Notes under the pieces: model-generated
Databases searched by the model: none
Told to the model about the DNA's origin: nothing
What the model saw: only the letters and a program-made list of their open reading frames with translations
Program-made: the position numbers and the translations under genes
In this document: positions 17,387 to 25,960 of the stretch, piece after piece
Layout: every line of letters starts with the position of its first letter
Position numbering within the stretch: the first letter of the stretch is position 1
Assembly (NCBI RefSeq): GCF_020711255.1
Contig: NZ_JAJFAW010000027.1
Coordinates: forward strand, 22,157-86,156
Source: Hymenobacter plasmatis
Lineage (GTDB): Bacteria > Bacteroidota > Bacteroidia > Cytophagales > Hymenobacteraceae
Direction of reading: 5' to 3'
Length of the DNA: 64,000 bases

Positions 17387-17932
17387 ATGATTCGCCTGCT
17401 GCTTCCGCTGCTTCTGCTTGGTGCGTACCCCTTGGTGGCCCAGCACAATGCCGGCAAACCCCAACCCACTTCTGCCGTGCCCGTGGCCCAACCGTCAGTT
17501 CTTCGAACGTATGCCCTGCGCCTGCACCCCGGCGATGACCTGCGCCAGCAGCTCACGGCCTTTGTGGAGGCGCACCACATTGTGGCCGGCACCATGCTCA
17601 CCTGCGTGGGCAGCCTCACGGTGACCACGCTGCGGCTGGCCAACCAGGAAGGCTCCACCGAGTACCGGGGCCATTTCGAAATCGTGTCCTTGGTCGGCAC
17701 GCTCTCAACCAACGGCTCGCACCTGCACCTGGCCGTGTCCGACAGCACCGGCCGCACCATCGGCGGGCACTTGCTGGATGGCTGCCGCGTGTACACCACC
17801 GCCGAAATTGTGCTGGGAGAACTGCCTGAGCTGGATTTCCGGCGCGAAACCGACCCCACGTTTGGCTACCAGGAGTTGGTGGTGCACCCGGCGCCTGCTT
17901 CGGGGAAAGGAGTGCCGCAAAAGAAGAAGTGA
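17387..17932 (+). CDS. Exported PPC (DUF296)-domain protein
   Basis: 181 aa: an N-terminal signal peptide (LLLPLLLLGAYPLVAQ) followed by one PPC domain (plant and prokaryote conserved, DUF296). Typical elements: LRLHPGDDLRQQL, VAGTMLTCVGSLT, FEIVSLVGTLS, the histidine pair in SHLHLAVSD and IGGHLLDGC. In plants the domain sits next to AT-hooks; in bacteria it is a small trimeric protein of unknown function. Export makes DNA binding unlikely here, so the common label 'DNA-binding protein' should not be used. The four-base overlap with a GTG for the next frame suggests possible coupling. Confidence 0.85.
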   Translation: MIRLLLPLLLLGAYPLVAQHNAGKPQPTSAVPVAQPSVLRTYALRLHPGDDLRQQLTAFVEAHHIVAGTMLTCVGSLTVTTLRLANQEGSTEYRGHFEIVSLVGTLSTNGSHLHLAVSDSTGRTIGGHLLDGCRVYTTAEIVLGELPELDFRRETDPTFGYQELVVHPAPASGKGVPQKKK

Positions 17933-17955
17933 GCCCAACCGATTACGAGCCGTTT

Positions 17956-18450
17956 ATGACCGTTGCCGATACTCCCCAAGCCGCTGCCTTTCGTCGGCAG
18001 GTCCTCATCCCCCTGAAGCTGCGGCTGTTTTTGATGCAGAAGCTGCCCATGGCCTGGCTGGCGGGCCTGCGCCTCCGGCAGCTCACGCCGGAGCAGGCGG
18101 TGGTGACCATCCGCTTTAAGTTTCTGACGCAAAACCCGTTTCGCAGCATCTATTTCGCCTGCCTGGCCATGGCGGCCGAGTTTGCCAGCGGCATTCAGGC
18201 CATGATGCACGTGCAGGCCGGTGGCCCGGTGTCGATGCTGGTGGTGAAGCTGGAGGGCGACTTCACCAAGAAAGCCGTGGGGTTGATTGCCTTCACCTGC
18301 CCCGATGGCCCACTTATCGCCCAAGCCGTAGCCGAGAGCCGCGCCACCGGCGAAGGCCGCACCGTGGTGTGCACCAGCACCGGCGTAGACGAGGCCGGCG
18401 ACGTGGTAGCTGTCTTCCGCCTCACCTGGTCGTTTCGGGCGAAGCGCTAG
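17956..18450 (+). CDS. DUF4442 hot-dog-fold protein
   Basis: 164 aa from the ATG at 17956; a GTG at 17929 overlapping the upstream stop is an alternative. DUF4442 proteins are hot-dog-fold relatives of acyl-CoA thioesterases. Signs: NPFRSIYFACLAMAAEFASG, matching the central helix, then MLVVKLEGDFTKKAVGLIAFTC as the sheet, and DVVAVFRLTWSFRAK at the end. No classical catalytic residue is obvious, so the activity is unknown. Follows the PPC gene closely and probably shares its transcript. Confidence 0.83.
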   Translation: MTVADTPQAAAFRRQVLIPLKLRLFLMQKLPMAWLAGLRLRQLTPEQAVVTIRFKFLTQNPFRSIYFACLAMAAEFASGIQAMMHVQAGGPVSMLVVKLEGDFTKKAVGLIAFTCPDGPLIAQAVAESRATGEGRTVVCTSTGVDEAGDVVAVFRLTWSFRAKR

Positions 18451-18629
18451 GGCATTGAGCGCTGCTGGGTTGGGCTGAAAACCTCATTCTGAGCCTGACT
18501 CCGCAAGGCACAAACACCCAAACACAAAATGGTGCAAAAACCCGGGAAATCTGAATAAATAGGTTTTACTTTCGGCCGGCGTTGGGACGCTTTGTTCCCG
18601 GCGCCGGCCGTTGCTTTTCCCCAATTCGT

Positions 18630-20222
18630 ATGCTCCATAAACTCAGCGCCCTTCTGCTGCTAGTGCTAGGCATCTGCTTGGGCAGTGGCTGCGGCCATTC
18701 CCAGCGCCAGCCCAATGCCAAAGCCCAGCCTTTTGAGGTGACCGAAGCGTCCATAGAGGACATTCAAGGAGCACTAAAGCGCGGCGACTGCAACTGCGAG
18801 CAAGTGGTGGGCGCTTACCTGGCCCGCATCGCGGCCTACGACCAGCCCACCCGGCTCAATGCCATCGTGGTGACCAATCCGGCGGCGTTGGAAACCGCCC
18901 GGCAGCTGGATGCGGAGTACCGCCGCACGGGCCAGATGCGGCCACTGCATTGCATTCCGGTGATTGTGAAGGACAACTACAACACCGCCGGCTTGCAAAC
19001 CACGGCGGGTTCGCTGGCCCTCAAAGGCTTTGCGCCCGGCAAAGATGCCTCGATGGTAAGGGCCCTGAAAGCGGCGGGCGCCATCGTGCTGGCCAAGTCC
19101 AATATGGCCGAGTGGGCCTTCAGCCCCATGGTCACCATTAGCTCCATTGCGGGCGAAACCCGCAACCCGTACAACCTGGAGCACGTGCCGGCGGGCTCGA
19201 GCGGCGGCACCGCGGCGGCCGTGGCCGCCAGCCTGGGCACCGTGGGGCTGGGCACCGACACAGGCAACTCCATCCGTGGGCCTTCGTCGCACAATGCCCT
19301 GGTGGGCTTCCGGCCCACGCTGGGGCTGCTGAGCCGGGCCGGCATTGCGCCGCTCTACCTGCGCAACGACACCGGCGGGCCCATGTGCCGAACCGTGGCC
19401 GACGCCACGCGCCTGCTCGAAGTAATGGCCGGCCCCGACCCCGCCGACCCGCTTACTTCCTACAGCGCCGGCAAGGAACCGCAGGGTGGCTACCGGCAGT
19501 TTCTGGACAAGAAGGGCCTAAAAGGGGCCCGGATTGGGGTACTGCGCACGCTGAGTGAGCGCAGCCCCGACCCCCAGGTGAAGGCCGTTTTTGAGCAAGC
19601 CGTGGCCGACCTCCGCAAAGCCGGCGCCGTGGTAGTAGACGTGGAAATTCCGGATTTTGACAAAGTGAGCAAGAACCAGTGGTGCTCGGTTTTTAAGCAC
19701 GACATCAACCAGTACCTAGCCGAGCTGGGCCCCGGCGCTCCGGTCAAAAACATCGATGAGGTGCTGGCCTCGGGCAAGTACTCTGCCTACATCAAAGAAA
19801 ACCTGCAGGATGAGCTGTCCCACGGTGTGGTGCCCAGCCCAAGTGCCGCCGGCTGCGGCGAGGCCTACACCGACCCGCGCCGCATTGCCTTCCGCAATGC
19901 CGTGACCGCCGTAATGGACCAAAACAAGGTCGGGGCCCTAGTGTACCCGACCTGGAACAACCCGCCCGCCAAAGTGGGCGACTTCAAAGGCTACCGCGGC
20001 GACAACAGCCAGCTAATAGCCCCGCACACGGGCCAGCCCGCCTTCACCGTGCCCATGGGCTTTACCTACGACAGCCTGCCCGCCGGGCTGCAGTTCCTGG
20101 GCCGCTCCTTCGATGAAGCCACGCTGATAAAGTATGTGTATGCCTATGAGCAGGCGACGCATCACCGGAAGGCTCCCGCTAAGTTTCCGGCGCTGCCTAA
20201 GACGGCCACGGCTGCGCAGTAA
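18630..20222 (+). CDS. Amidase-signature family lipoprotein
   Basis: 530 aa from the ATG at 18630. SpII signal with lipobox LGSGC (C21), so the enzyme is outside the cytoplasm. Amidase-signature catalytic triad Ser-cisSer-Lys: K114 (VIVKDNYN), S190/S191 (AGSSGGTAAAVAA) and nucleophile S214 (TGNSIRGPSS). PxGLQFLGR near the end is also typical. Substrate unknown. Because it is exported, a role in tRNA-dependent amidation (GatA) is excluded; peptide or aryl amide hydrolysis is more likely. The 179-base gap upstream shows no gene. Confidence 0.93.
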   Translation: MLHKLSALLLLVLGICLGSGCGHSQRQPNAKAQPFEVTEASIEDIQGALKRGDCNCEQVVGAYLARIAAYDQPTRLNAIVVTNPAALETARQLDAEYRRTGQMRPLHCIPVIVKDNYNTAGLQTTAGSLALKGFAPGKDASMVRALKAAGAIVLAKSNMAEWAFSPMVTISSIAGETRNPYNLEHVPAGSSGGTAAAVAASLGTVGLGTDTGNSIRGPSSHNALVGFRPTLGLLSRAGIAPLYLRNDTGGPMCRTVADATRLLEVMAGPDPADPLTSYSAGKEPQGGYRQFLDKKGLKGARIGVLRTLSERSPDPQVKAVFEQAVADLRKAGAVVVDVEIPDFDKVSKNQWCSVFKHDINQYLAELGPGAPVKNIDEVLASGKYSAYIKENLQDELSHGVVPSPSAAGCGEAYTDPRRIAFRNAVTAVMDQNKVGALVYPTWNNPPAKVGDFKGYRGDNSQLIAPHTGQPAFTVPMGFTYDSLPAGLQFLGRSFDEATLIKYVYAYEQATHHRKAPAKFPALPKTATAAQ

Positions 20223-20226
20223 TATT

Positions 20227-20253
20227 TAGCTCAAGTAGCTCAAGTAGCTCAAC
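20227..20253 (+). repeat. Three tandem copies of the 9-mer TAGCTCAA(G/C)
   Basis: TAGCTCAAG TAGCTCAAG TAGCTCAAC, starting five bases after the amidase stop. The same word recurs in many intergenic spots of the window. Confidence 0.9.
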
Positions 20254-20264
20254 TGTAGCATGTC

Positions 20265-20364
20265 CGCGCCGCCTGTCATGCAGAGCGCAGCGAAGCATCT
20301 TATCGCCGAGGAACGGTCAGGCGTGAGAAGATGCTTCGCTTCGCTCTGCATGACAGGCGGCGCG
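20265..20364. repeat. Palindromic intergenic repeat, family 2 (subtype A arms)
   Basis: 100-bp hairpin. The left arm begins CGCGCCGCCTGTCATGCAGA and continues into GCGAAGCATCTT; the right arm is its inverse with one mismatch. Related arms occur at 36436-36626 and 53850-53934. It lies between the amidase and a convergent hydrolase gene and could also stop transcription. Confidence 0.88.
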
Positions 20365-20420
20365 GGGCATAACAAGCGGTTAATGCGAGCTCAACATCCA
20401 GCCCAACTAGCTCAACTGGG

Positions 20421-21524
20421 CTAGTTAGAAACGGTCTTGCCCTTTTCCGTCAGCGCCAAAAGTTCCTGCAGGTAGCTGCCCCAGATGGCGGGGTTGGAGT
20501 GGGTGCCGTGGCCGGTGGTTAGGTCGGTGATGGGCAGCAGGATGTAGCGGCCTTTGGGCACCTTCTTAATTTCGACTTCCAGGATGCCCAGCTCAGGCGG
20601 GTTCACCTGGTCATCGGCAGAATTGATGGCGAACAGCGGCGCCTTAATGGCGGCCAGGTGCGGCGCGGGGTTATAGTCGCGGGAGGCGTCAAATTGATAA
20701 ATCATGTCGTTGGCATCCAGTGAGCTGAAAAAGCGCGCCTCGGTTTTGGCCAGGGCTGCTTCGGCCAGCTCGCGGGTGGGCGCCGCCTTCTGCATTTGCT
20801 TGGGGCTACTGGTCATGAAAATCAGCGATGATATGGCCCCGGTGAGGCCGGTTTTGGGCTGGGTGGTGTAGGCGCCGCCTTTCCATTCGGGGTCCATCTC
20901 AATCAGGTCGATGGCCATTTTGCGGAGCATGCGGTTGCGGCCGGCAATTTCTACCGGCAGGCTGGCCAGCGGCATCAGCGCATCCATAAAATCGGGGTAT
21001 TTATAGCCCCACACCCAGGTTTCCATGCCGCCCATGGACGTTCCCATTATCAGGCGTGCGTGCCCAACGCCCAGCTTTTCGGTGAGCAACCGGTAGTCGG
21101 CCACCACCATGTCGTCGTAGGTGTACTTCGGGAATTGCATGCGCAGCCCGTTGCTGGGCTTGCTGGACTTGCCGTGGCCGATGGCATCGGGCAGGATGAT
21201 GTAGTATTTGGCCGCATCCAGCAGCTGCCCCGGCCCAAACAGGCGGCCGGCAAACTGCTCGCTCAGAAAATTATTGCCCGCGCCCGTGGTGCCGTGCATT
21301 ATCACGACGGCATTCGCCACCTTGCCGCTGCGGTCTTTGCGCGGCTGGCCCACCGTGGTGTAATGCACGTTCAGTGTGGGCAACGTTTCGCCACTCACAA
21401 ACCGAAACTGAGGCAACACAAAATCACCTTCTACCGGCGCCGGGTAGCGGGCTTGCGCGTGGCCAGGCGCTTGCAGTAGCACCAGGCAGAAAGTGAGAAG
21501 GAAACCGAATCGAGAAAAGGCCAT
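20421..21524 (-). CDS. Exported alpha/beta hydrolase, homoserine O-acetyltransferase (MetX)-like
   Basis: 367 aa with a signal peptide ending APGHAQA. Alpha/beta-hydrolase fold of the MetX group: VIMHGTTGAGNNF for the oxyanion side, nucleophile S163 in GTSMGGMETW, acid D in SADDQVNPPE, and histidine in GHGTHSNPAIW. True MetX enzymes are cytoplasmic and work in methionine synthesis. Export and the lack of the long lid make this a secreted esterase or hydrolase of unknown substrate. It is convergent with the amidase and has a single-gene layout; the region downstream holds a family-2 repeat. Confidence 0.88.
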   Translation of the reverse strand: MAFSRFGFLLTFCLVLLQAPGHAQARYPAPVEGDFVLPQFRFVSGETLPTLNVHYTTVGQPRKDRSGKVANAVVIMHGTTGAGNNFLSEQFAGRLFGPGQLLDAAKYYIILPDAIGHGKSSKPSNGLRMQFPKYTYDDMVVADYRLLTEKLGVGHARLIMGTSMGGMETWVWGYKYPDFMDALMPLASLPVEIAGRNRMLRKMAIDLIEMDPEWKGGAYTTQPKTGLTGAISSLIFMTSSPKQMQKAAPTRELAEAALAKTEARFFSSLDANDMIYQFDASRDYNPAPHLAAIKAPLFAINSADDQVNPPELGILEVEIKKVPKGRYILLPITDLTTGHGTHSNPAIWGSYLQELLALTEKGKTVSN

Positions 21525-21633
21525 GGCAGTAGGTAATCGCTAAAGCGCCAAATTGAGCTAGATGCTCTCAAATGACGCGCAGAAAAAGCGAATTCCAAAT
21601 GCTAGACCTTGTTCCTGTGGAACCTCACCACCG

Positions 21634-23151
21634 CTACAATTTCATCTCCTTAGGCTCCCGCTCGCTGGTAATCACATCCACCAGGCCGTCTTCGCTCACT
21701 ACCACGGCCAGGCACGGGTAATCGGAGCTTTCCACGTAGCGCAGGGCCGAGTTGTAGCGGGCGCCGCGGGTGCTGTCGCCGCGGCCCGAGGCGCGGCCGT
21801 CGAGGATGACGCCGATGGAATAGCAGTAGCCTTCGGGGTCGAGCAGCACGGCCCCATCGATGCTGGTGACCAGGCGGGTGATGAGCGGCGTGAGCGGCAC
21901 CGGCTCAATGAGCGTGCACTGCAGCTTGAGCCGGTCGGCTTCGGCCAGCGCCTCGGTGGTGATGACCAGTAGGGTGCCGTGCTTCTGGCGGCTGGCTTCG
22001 AGCACCACGTCCCAGAGGCGCTCCACTTTGGGGGCGTCGGTGAGGCCGAAGGTGTGCTTGAGGGCGCGCCGGAAGCTGGTGCGGCTGAGGCGGGTGCGCG
22101 GCAGGCCGGGCAGGCCATAGTGCGAGCGCAGCAGGACGTGGCCGGCGTGCTGCAGCTCCCAGGAGTAGTGCGTAACGAAGCTGATGACGAACAGGTCCTC
22201 GCGCACGGCGTCGTACTGCCCTATCTGGCGGCCCAGGGCGTATACGTTGTCGCCGTCGGCAAGCAGGTGCACGTCAGGGGTGGTCATTTCCAGCAGCTTG
22301 CGCACGGCGCGGTAGTCCGTGAGCTCGGTGGGGCAGGTGAGGGCGAAGATTTCCTCCACGTTGGGGTGACCGCGGCGGGCCAGCAGCATCTTGCCCACGC
22401 CCTCGGCGCCCTCGTAGCGCAGGCTGCTGATGGTGTTGCAGGTGGCAAACAGCTTGGTGTTGGCCGGGTCGAGGCCCAGGGCCTGGGCGGGGGTGTCGAG
22501 CAGGGTTTTGCCGGCGCCGCGCAGCAGCTCTTCGCTTTCGCGGGGGCGAATGAAAATGCTGGCGCCCGGCTCGGCCTCGCTCAGCGCCTTTACGCCTTCT
22601 TCGTTGAAGCGGTACATGGCCGCTACCAGCAGCGACGGGGCCAGCGGCCGGCCATCGGTATAGAAGCGGTAGGGGCGCAGCGATGGATACGCCCGCAGCG
22701 GCTTGCGCTGCAGGCGCAGCACCGTCACCACAAAATAGCCGCGAATTTCGACCGGCCAGCCGGCAAAGTGCTGGTGGGTGGCGTGCTCATCGAGCGCGTC
22801 GAGGGTTTCCTGCACGGCGTCGCGCACGCCCAGGCCCTCGTGCTTGCGCCGAATCATGGCCGGGGTGGCGTCGTCGCGCTCGGGGTAGGGGCGGGGCGTG
22901 GTGCTCTGGATAACCCGGCCGCGGGCCACGGCATCGGCAAAGGGCGCGGCGGGCAGGCCGCAGTCTTCCGGCTCGAGGCAGCGGGCAGGCAGGGCGGGGT
23001 CGGTGGGCAGGGCCAGCAGCACCACCTGCGGCTTCAGGTCGTCGTCGAGGGCATCGAACAGGTCCTGCGCCAGGGCTTGCGCGGCTTTGTGGTAGCGCGT
23101 TTGGTGGGGCCAGAGCAGGGTGGGAGCAGGAGCGAGGGCAAGGGAAGACAT
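21634..23151 (-). CDS. DisA_N-like (diadenylate cyclase-type) protein with large N-terminal region, copy 1
   Basis: 505 aa from the ATG at 23151. The last about 115 residues resemble the DAC domain that makes c-di-AMP: HGTLLVIT opens the fold, SIDGAVLLDPEG carries the DGA motif (432-434), and RGARYNSALRYV stands where canonical enzymes have GTRHR(S/T)A, so RHR becomes R465-Y466-N467. The about 390 residues before it have no membrane segment. They contain ATCNTISSLRYEGAEGVG and probably form one or two sensor domains, as described for 'DAC-associated' N-terminal domains in Bacteroidota. Substrate and activity unproven. A second DAC-like protein lies at 61031-62155. Confidence 0.75.
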   Translation of the reverse strand: MSSLALAPAPTLLWPHQTRYHKAAQALAQDLFDALDDDLKPQVVLLALPTDPALPARCLEPEDCGLPAAPFADAVARGRVIQSTTPRPYPERDDATPAMIRRKHEGLGVRDAVQETLDALDEHATHQHFAGWPVEIRGYFVVTVLRLQRKPLRAYPSLRPYRFYTDGRPLAPSLLVAAMYRFNEEGVKALSEAEPGASIFIRPRESEELLRGAGKTLLDTPAQALGLDPANTKLFATCNTISSLRYEGAEGVGKMLLARRGHPNVEEIFALTCPTELTDYRAVRKLLEMTTPDVHLLADGDNVYALGRQIGQYDAVREDLFVISFVTHYSWELQHAGHVLLRSHYGLPGLPRTRLSRTSFRRALKHTFGLTDAPKVERLWDVVLEASRQKHGTLLVITTEALAEADRLKLQCTLIEPVPLTPLITRLVTSIDGAVLLDPEGYCYSIGVILDGRASGRGDSTRGARYNSALRYVESSDYPCLAVVVSEDGLVDVITSEREPKEMKL

Positions 23152-23250
23152 AGGCGTCGGCGCAAAGCAGGGCTCTGCGTCAATGAACAAGAATACGGTA
23201 GGATTGTGCCCAGTGCCCGGTAAAAAGCAAGGCGCCGCCCCGCGCCCCGG

Positions 23251-24066
23251 CTACAATTGGAATAGAACCGGCAACACCATCTTTTGCTTTATTGGCTTGC
23301 CCTGGTAAATGGCCGGCTCCCACTTCGGCGCGGCCTTGATGAGGCGCAACGCTTCTTCGTCGAGGCCGGAGCCCATTCGCTTTACCACGCGGGCATCGGT
23401 CAGGCTGCCATCGGTTTGTACCACAAACTCGACCATAACCTTGCCCTGAATCTTGCGCTGGCGGGCCAGCAACGGGTATTTCTGATTTTTTTCAATCCAG
23501 TCGAAAAATGCCTGGTTGCCGCCCACGGGTTGCGTGGGCCGGTCGGGCGCCACCACGGCAGGACGGTCGGGGTTGGCCGAGGCGGCAATGTCGGCGGCCG
23601 AGGTGGTGATGGGCCGCTCCTTGGCCGTAGTGCGCACCACTTCGCTGCCCGGCGACATCACAAACGACACCGGCACCACCACGCGCTGCCGCACCACCTG
23701 GTTGCGCAGGTGCTTGGCGGGCGTCCATTTCGGGCCGCTTTTAATCAGGCGAATGGCTTCGGCGTCGAGTTCCGGCGACACCGGCGTTTCCACTTTTACG
23801 TCGTTTACGGTGCCGGTTTTCTCTACGATAAAGCTGACCTTCACCGTGCCCTGAATGCCTTTGAGCATGGCGTTGGTGGGGTATTTTTGGTGGGAGGCCA
23901 GAAACTGGGCGTAGCGCTCGGTGCCTCCAATGGGCACGGCGGGTTGAGCTACCGAGTCGTACACTTGCGAGGCCGACGGCTTGGGCGGCATCTTGCGCTT
24001 CTGAGCCTGGGCACTCATGCTAAAAAAGCAGAGGCAGCTCAACAGTAGGAGCAGCGGGGATTTCAT
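23251..24066 (-). CDS. Periplasmic protein with two TonB C-terminal-like domains
   Basis: 271 aa from the ATG at 24066. Signal peptide ending SAQAQ. Two TonB_C-type domains: YPTNAMLKGIQGTVKVSFIV...LDAEAIRLIKSGPKWTPA (about 65-140) and YPLLARQRKIQGKVMVEFVV...LDEEALRLIKAAPKWEPA (about 190-265), joined by a Pro/Ala-rich linker. TonB links ExbBD to outer-membrane receptors, but this protein has a cleavable signal rather than a membrane anchor, so it is more likely a secreted TonB-C-fold protein than a working energy transducer. It precedes the DAC-like gene on the same strand, with a 99-base gap; a shared transcript is possible. Confidence 0.88.
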   Translation of the reverse strand: MKSPLLLLLSCLCFFSMSAQAQKRKMPPKPSASQVYDSVAQPAVPIGGTERYAQFLASHQKYPTNAMLKGIQGTVKVSFIVEKTGTVNDVKVETPVSPELDAEAIRLIKSGPKWTPAKHLRNQVVRQRVVVPVSFVMSPGSEVVRTTAKERPITTSAADIAASANPDRPAVVAPDRPTQPVGGNQAFFDWIEKNQKYPLLARQRKIQGKVMVEFVVQTDGSLTDARVVKRMGSGLDEEALRLIKAAPKWEPAIYQGKPIKQKMVLPVLFQL

Positions 24067-24230
24067 GCGGGATATGAAGTGGAAGGGAATTGGACAGGAC
24101 AAGGACTGGATTTGCAAATAACGCTAACCAGAACGGAGCGCCCTAAAAACCTTGCCAGGACGCACGGCGGGTATCGGGTGGGCTAACGTAATTTGAGGAC
24201 CTTTACTTTTACCGTCAGCCACGTTTTCTT

Positions 24231-24647
24231 ATGAGTAAGCAGCAACCATCCCGCGCCCCCGAGCCCGTGGGGGCGTATCCGTACACCCGCCGCGTGGGCA
24301 ATCTGCTGTTTCTCTCGGGCGTGGGGCCGCGCCAGCGGGGCGAGCCCAACGTGCCCGGAGTGGAAATCGATGAGGATGGCAATATTCTCAAGTACGACTT
24401 TGAGCGCCAGTGCCATGCCGTGTTTCAGAACGTGCGCTACATCCTGGAAGAAGCCGGCGCCGAGTGGGACGACCTCGTGGACGTGACCGTGTTCCTGACC
24501 AACATGCGGGACGACTTTCCCGTGTACAACCGCCTCTACGCCGAGTACTTCGCCACGGCCCAGCCCTGCCGCACCACCCTGGAAGTAAACTGCCTGCCCA
24601 CGCCCATTGCGATTGAGCTGAAATGCATCGCGGCGCTTAAGGGCTGA
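24231..24647 (+). CDS. Rid family (RidA/YjgF) deaminase
   Basis: 138 aa, normal for the family. Rid proteins hydrolyse reactive enamines/imines released by PLP enzymes or act as specific deaminases. Signs: GAYPYTRRVGNLLFLSGVG, YDFERQCHAVFQNVRYILEEAG, VTVFLTNMRDD, and the substrate-binding arginine in PCRTTLEV. The GPRQR insertion and the ending IAIELKCIAALK place it nearer the aminomuconate-deaminase-like subgroup than classic RidA. No pathway partner is adjacent; the bestrophin gene follows after 63 bases. Confidence 0.9.
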   Translation: MSKQQPSRAPEPVGAYPYTRRVGNLLFLSGVGPRQRGEPNVPGVEIDEDGNILKYDFERQCHAVFQNVRYILEEAGAEWDDLVDVTVFLTNMRDDFPVYNRLYAEYFATAQPCRTTLEVNCLPTPIAIELKCIAALKG

Positions 24648-24710
24648 TAACCTCGGCCGTGTGTTTGGAGTTAGCCCTGCCGGGGAAGGCCCCGGGTAAT
24701 TCCTGTTTGC

Positions 24711-25664
24711 ATGTACGTTCGTAAAAATATTCGCTTTGGGGTGGTCTGGAGCCTGTCGTGGCGCAGCCTGCTTCTGTTCACCTTGTACGACTCGGCCATT
24801 TGCCTGCTCTACGAGTACGGGGGCGTGCGCTGGATTGACATTCCGTGGTCGCCGGTGGCCACGCTGGGCACGGCCGTGGCCTTCTACATCGGCTTCAAGA
24901 GCAACGGCAGCTACGACCGGTTCTGGGAGGGGCGGCAGCTGTGGGGCACCATCGTGAACGTGAGCCGCACCTGGTCCATTCGGGTGTTTCATTTTGTGGA
25001 GCCCATGGCCGGCGACCGCCTGCCCGATTCCGAAGACCTGCGCGACCTGCACCACCGCCTGCTCTACCGCCAGATAGCCTGGGTAAACGCCCTGCGCCTG
25101 CACCTGCGGCGCGAAACCGCCGAGCTCTGGGACGCCGAAGTGGCGCCCTTTCTCGACCCCGCCGAAGACGCCGACGTGCGCCGCATGAGCAACCCACCCA
25201 CCCACCTGCTGCGCCAGCAAAGCGACGAGCTGCGCCAGCTGCACCAGCGCGGGCTGCTCACCGAGTTTCGCCACGTGGCGATGATGGACACCATCCAGGA
25301 TATGTTCAATGCCCAGGGCGGCTGTGAGCGCATCAAAAACACGCCGTTTCCGCGGCAGTACGCGTTTTTCAGCTTCGTCTTTGTGTGGGTGTTTGCCGCC
25401 GTGCTGCCGCTGGGGCTGGTGGCCGAATTTGCCAAAATGGGCCCCGGGCACATCTGGCTCATGGTACCCTTTGCCGTGCTGGTGTCGGGCGTGTTCAACA
25501 CCATTGAGCTGGTGGGCCACACCAGCGAAAACCCCTTCGAAAACCAGATGAACGACGTGCCCATGACGGCCATTTGCCGCAGCATTGAAATCGACCTGCG
25601 CGAGCTGCTGGGCGAAACCGAATTGCCACCCAAAACTGAGCCCGTGAAGGATGTGCTGTTCTAA
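24711..25664 (+). CDS. Bestrophin-family channel protein
   Basis: 317 aa. Bestrophin/UPF0187 family: ion channels that form pentamers in the inner membrane. Signs: first helices WSLSWRSLLLFTLYDSAICLL and VATLGTAVAFYIGFKSNGSYDRFWEGR, where the SNxxYxRFWEGR segment is a family hallmark. A long charged cytoplasmic part follows, then two more helices (FSFVFVWVFAAVLPLGLVAEF and IWLMVPFAVLVSGVFNTIELVG) and the final PFENQMNDVPMTAICRSIEIDLRE. Ion selectivity cannot be told; bacterial members include sodium- and chloride-conducting ones. Confidence 0.93.
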   Translation: MYVRKNIRFGVVWSLSWRSLLLFTLYDSAICLLYEYGGVRWIDIPWSPVATLGTAVAFYIGFKSNGSYDRFWEGRQLWGTIVNVSRTWSIRVFHFVEPMAGDRLPDSEDLRDLHHRLLYRQIAWVNALRLHLRRETAELWDAEVAPFLDPAEDADVRRMSNPPTHLLRQQSDELRQLHQRGLLTEFRHVAMMDTIQDMFNAQGGCERIKNTPFPRQYAFFSFVFVWVFAAVLPLGLVAEFAKMGPGHIWLMVPFAVLVSGVFNTIELVGHTSENPFENQMNDVPMTAICRSIEIDLRELLGETELPPKTEPVKDVLF

Positions 25665-25685
25665 GTAGCTCAACCCAAAGCCGAA

Positions 25686-25868
25686 AGAACATCAAACTCC
25701 CCTCCTTACCAAGGAGGGGACGCTCAACTGCCAAGTTGAGCTGGGGTGGTTGAATCGTTGAACGACTTGCATTATAATCGTTCGCCCATCGTGCAACGGC
25801 TCAACCACCCCCGTCCGCGCTAAAGCGCGAACATCCCCTCCTTGCTAAGGAGGGGAGTTTGATGTTCT
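25686..25868. repeat. Palindromic intergenic repeat, family 1, copy B
   Basis: 183 bp. Ends AGAACATCAAACTCCCCTCC and its inverse GGGGAGTTTGATGTTCT; the terminal about 35 bases of each side match with one mismatch. Inner arms CAACTGCCAAGTTGAG and GCGCTTTAGCGC-type hairpins differ from copy A at 6525-6700, while the outer and central arms agree. Fills the gap between the bestrophin and oxidoreductase genes. Confidence 0.88.
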
Positions 25869-25960
25869 GCTTAGTGGAAGTACTGGCAAAAAGTAAGCTC
25901 GACCAAACGCGGAGCGGGACGCGGGCGTAAGCAGGGAATCCACATCCTGCTTCCCACCCT

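Noticed and set aside
21979..23223. Plus-strand frame of 414 codons
   Set aside because: Antisense to the DAC-like gene; composition typical of a shadow frame.
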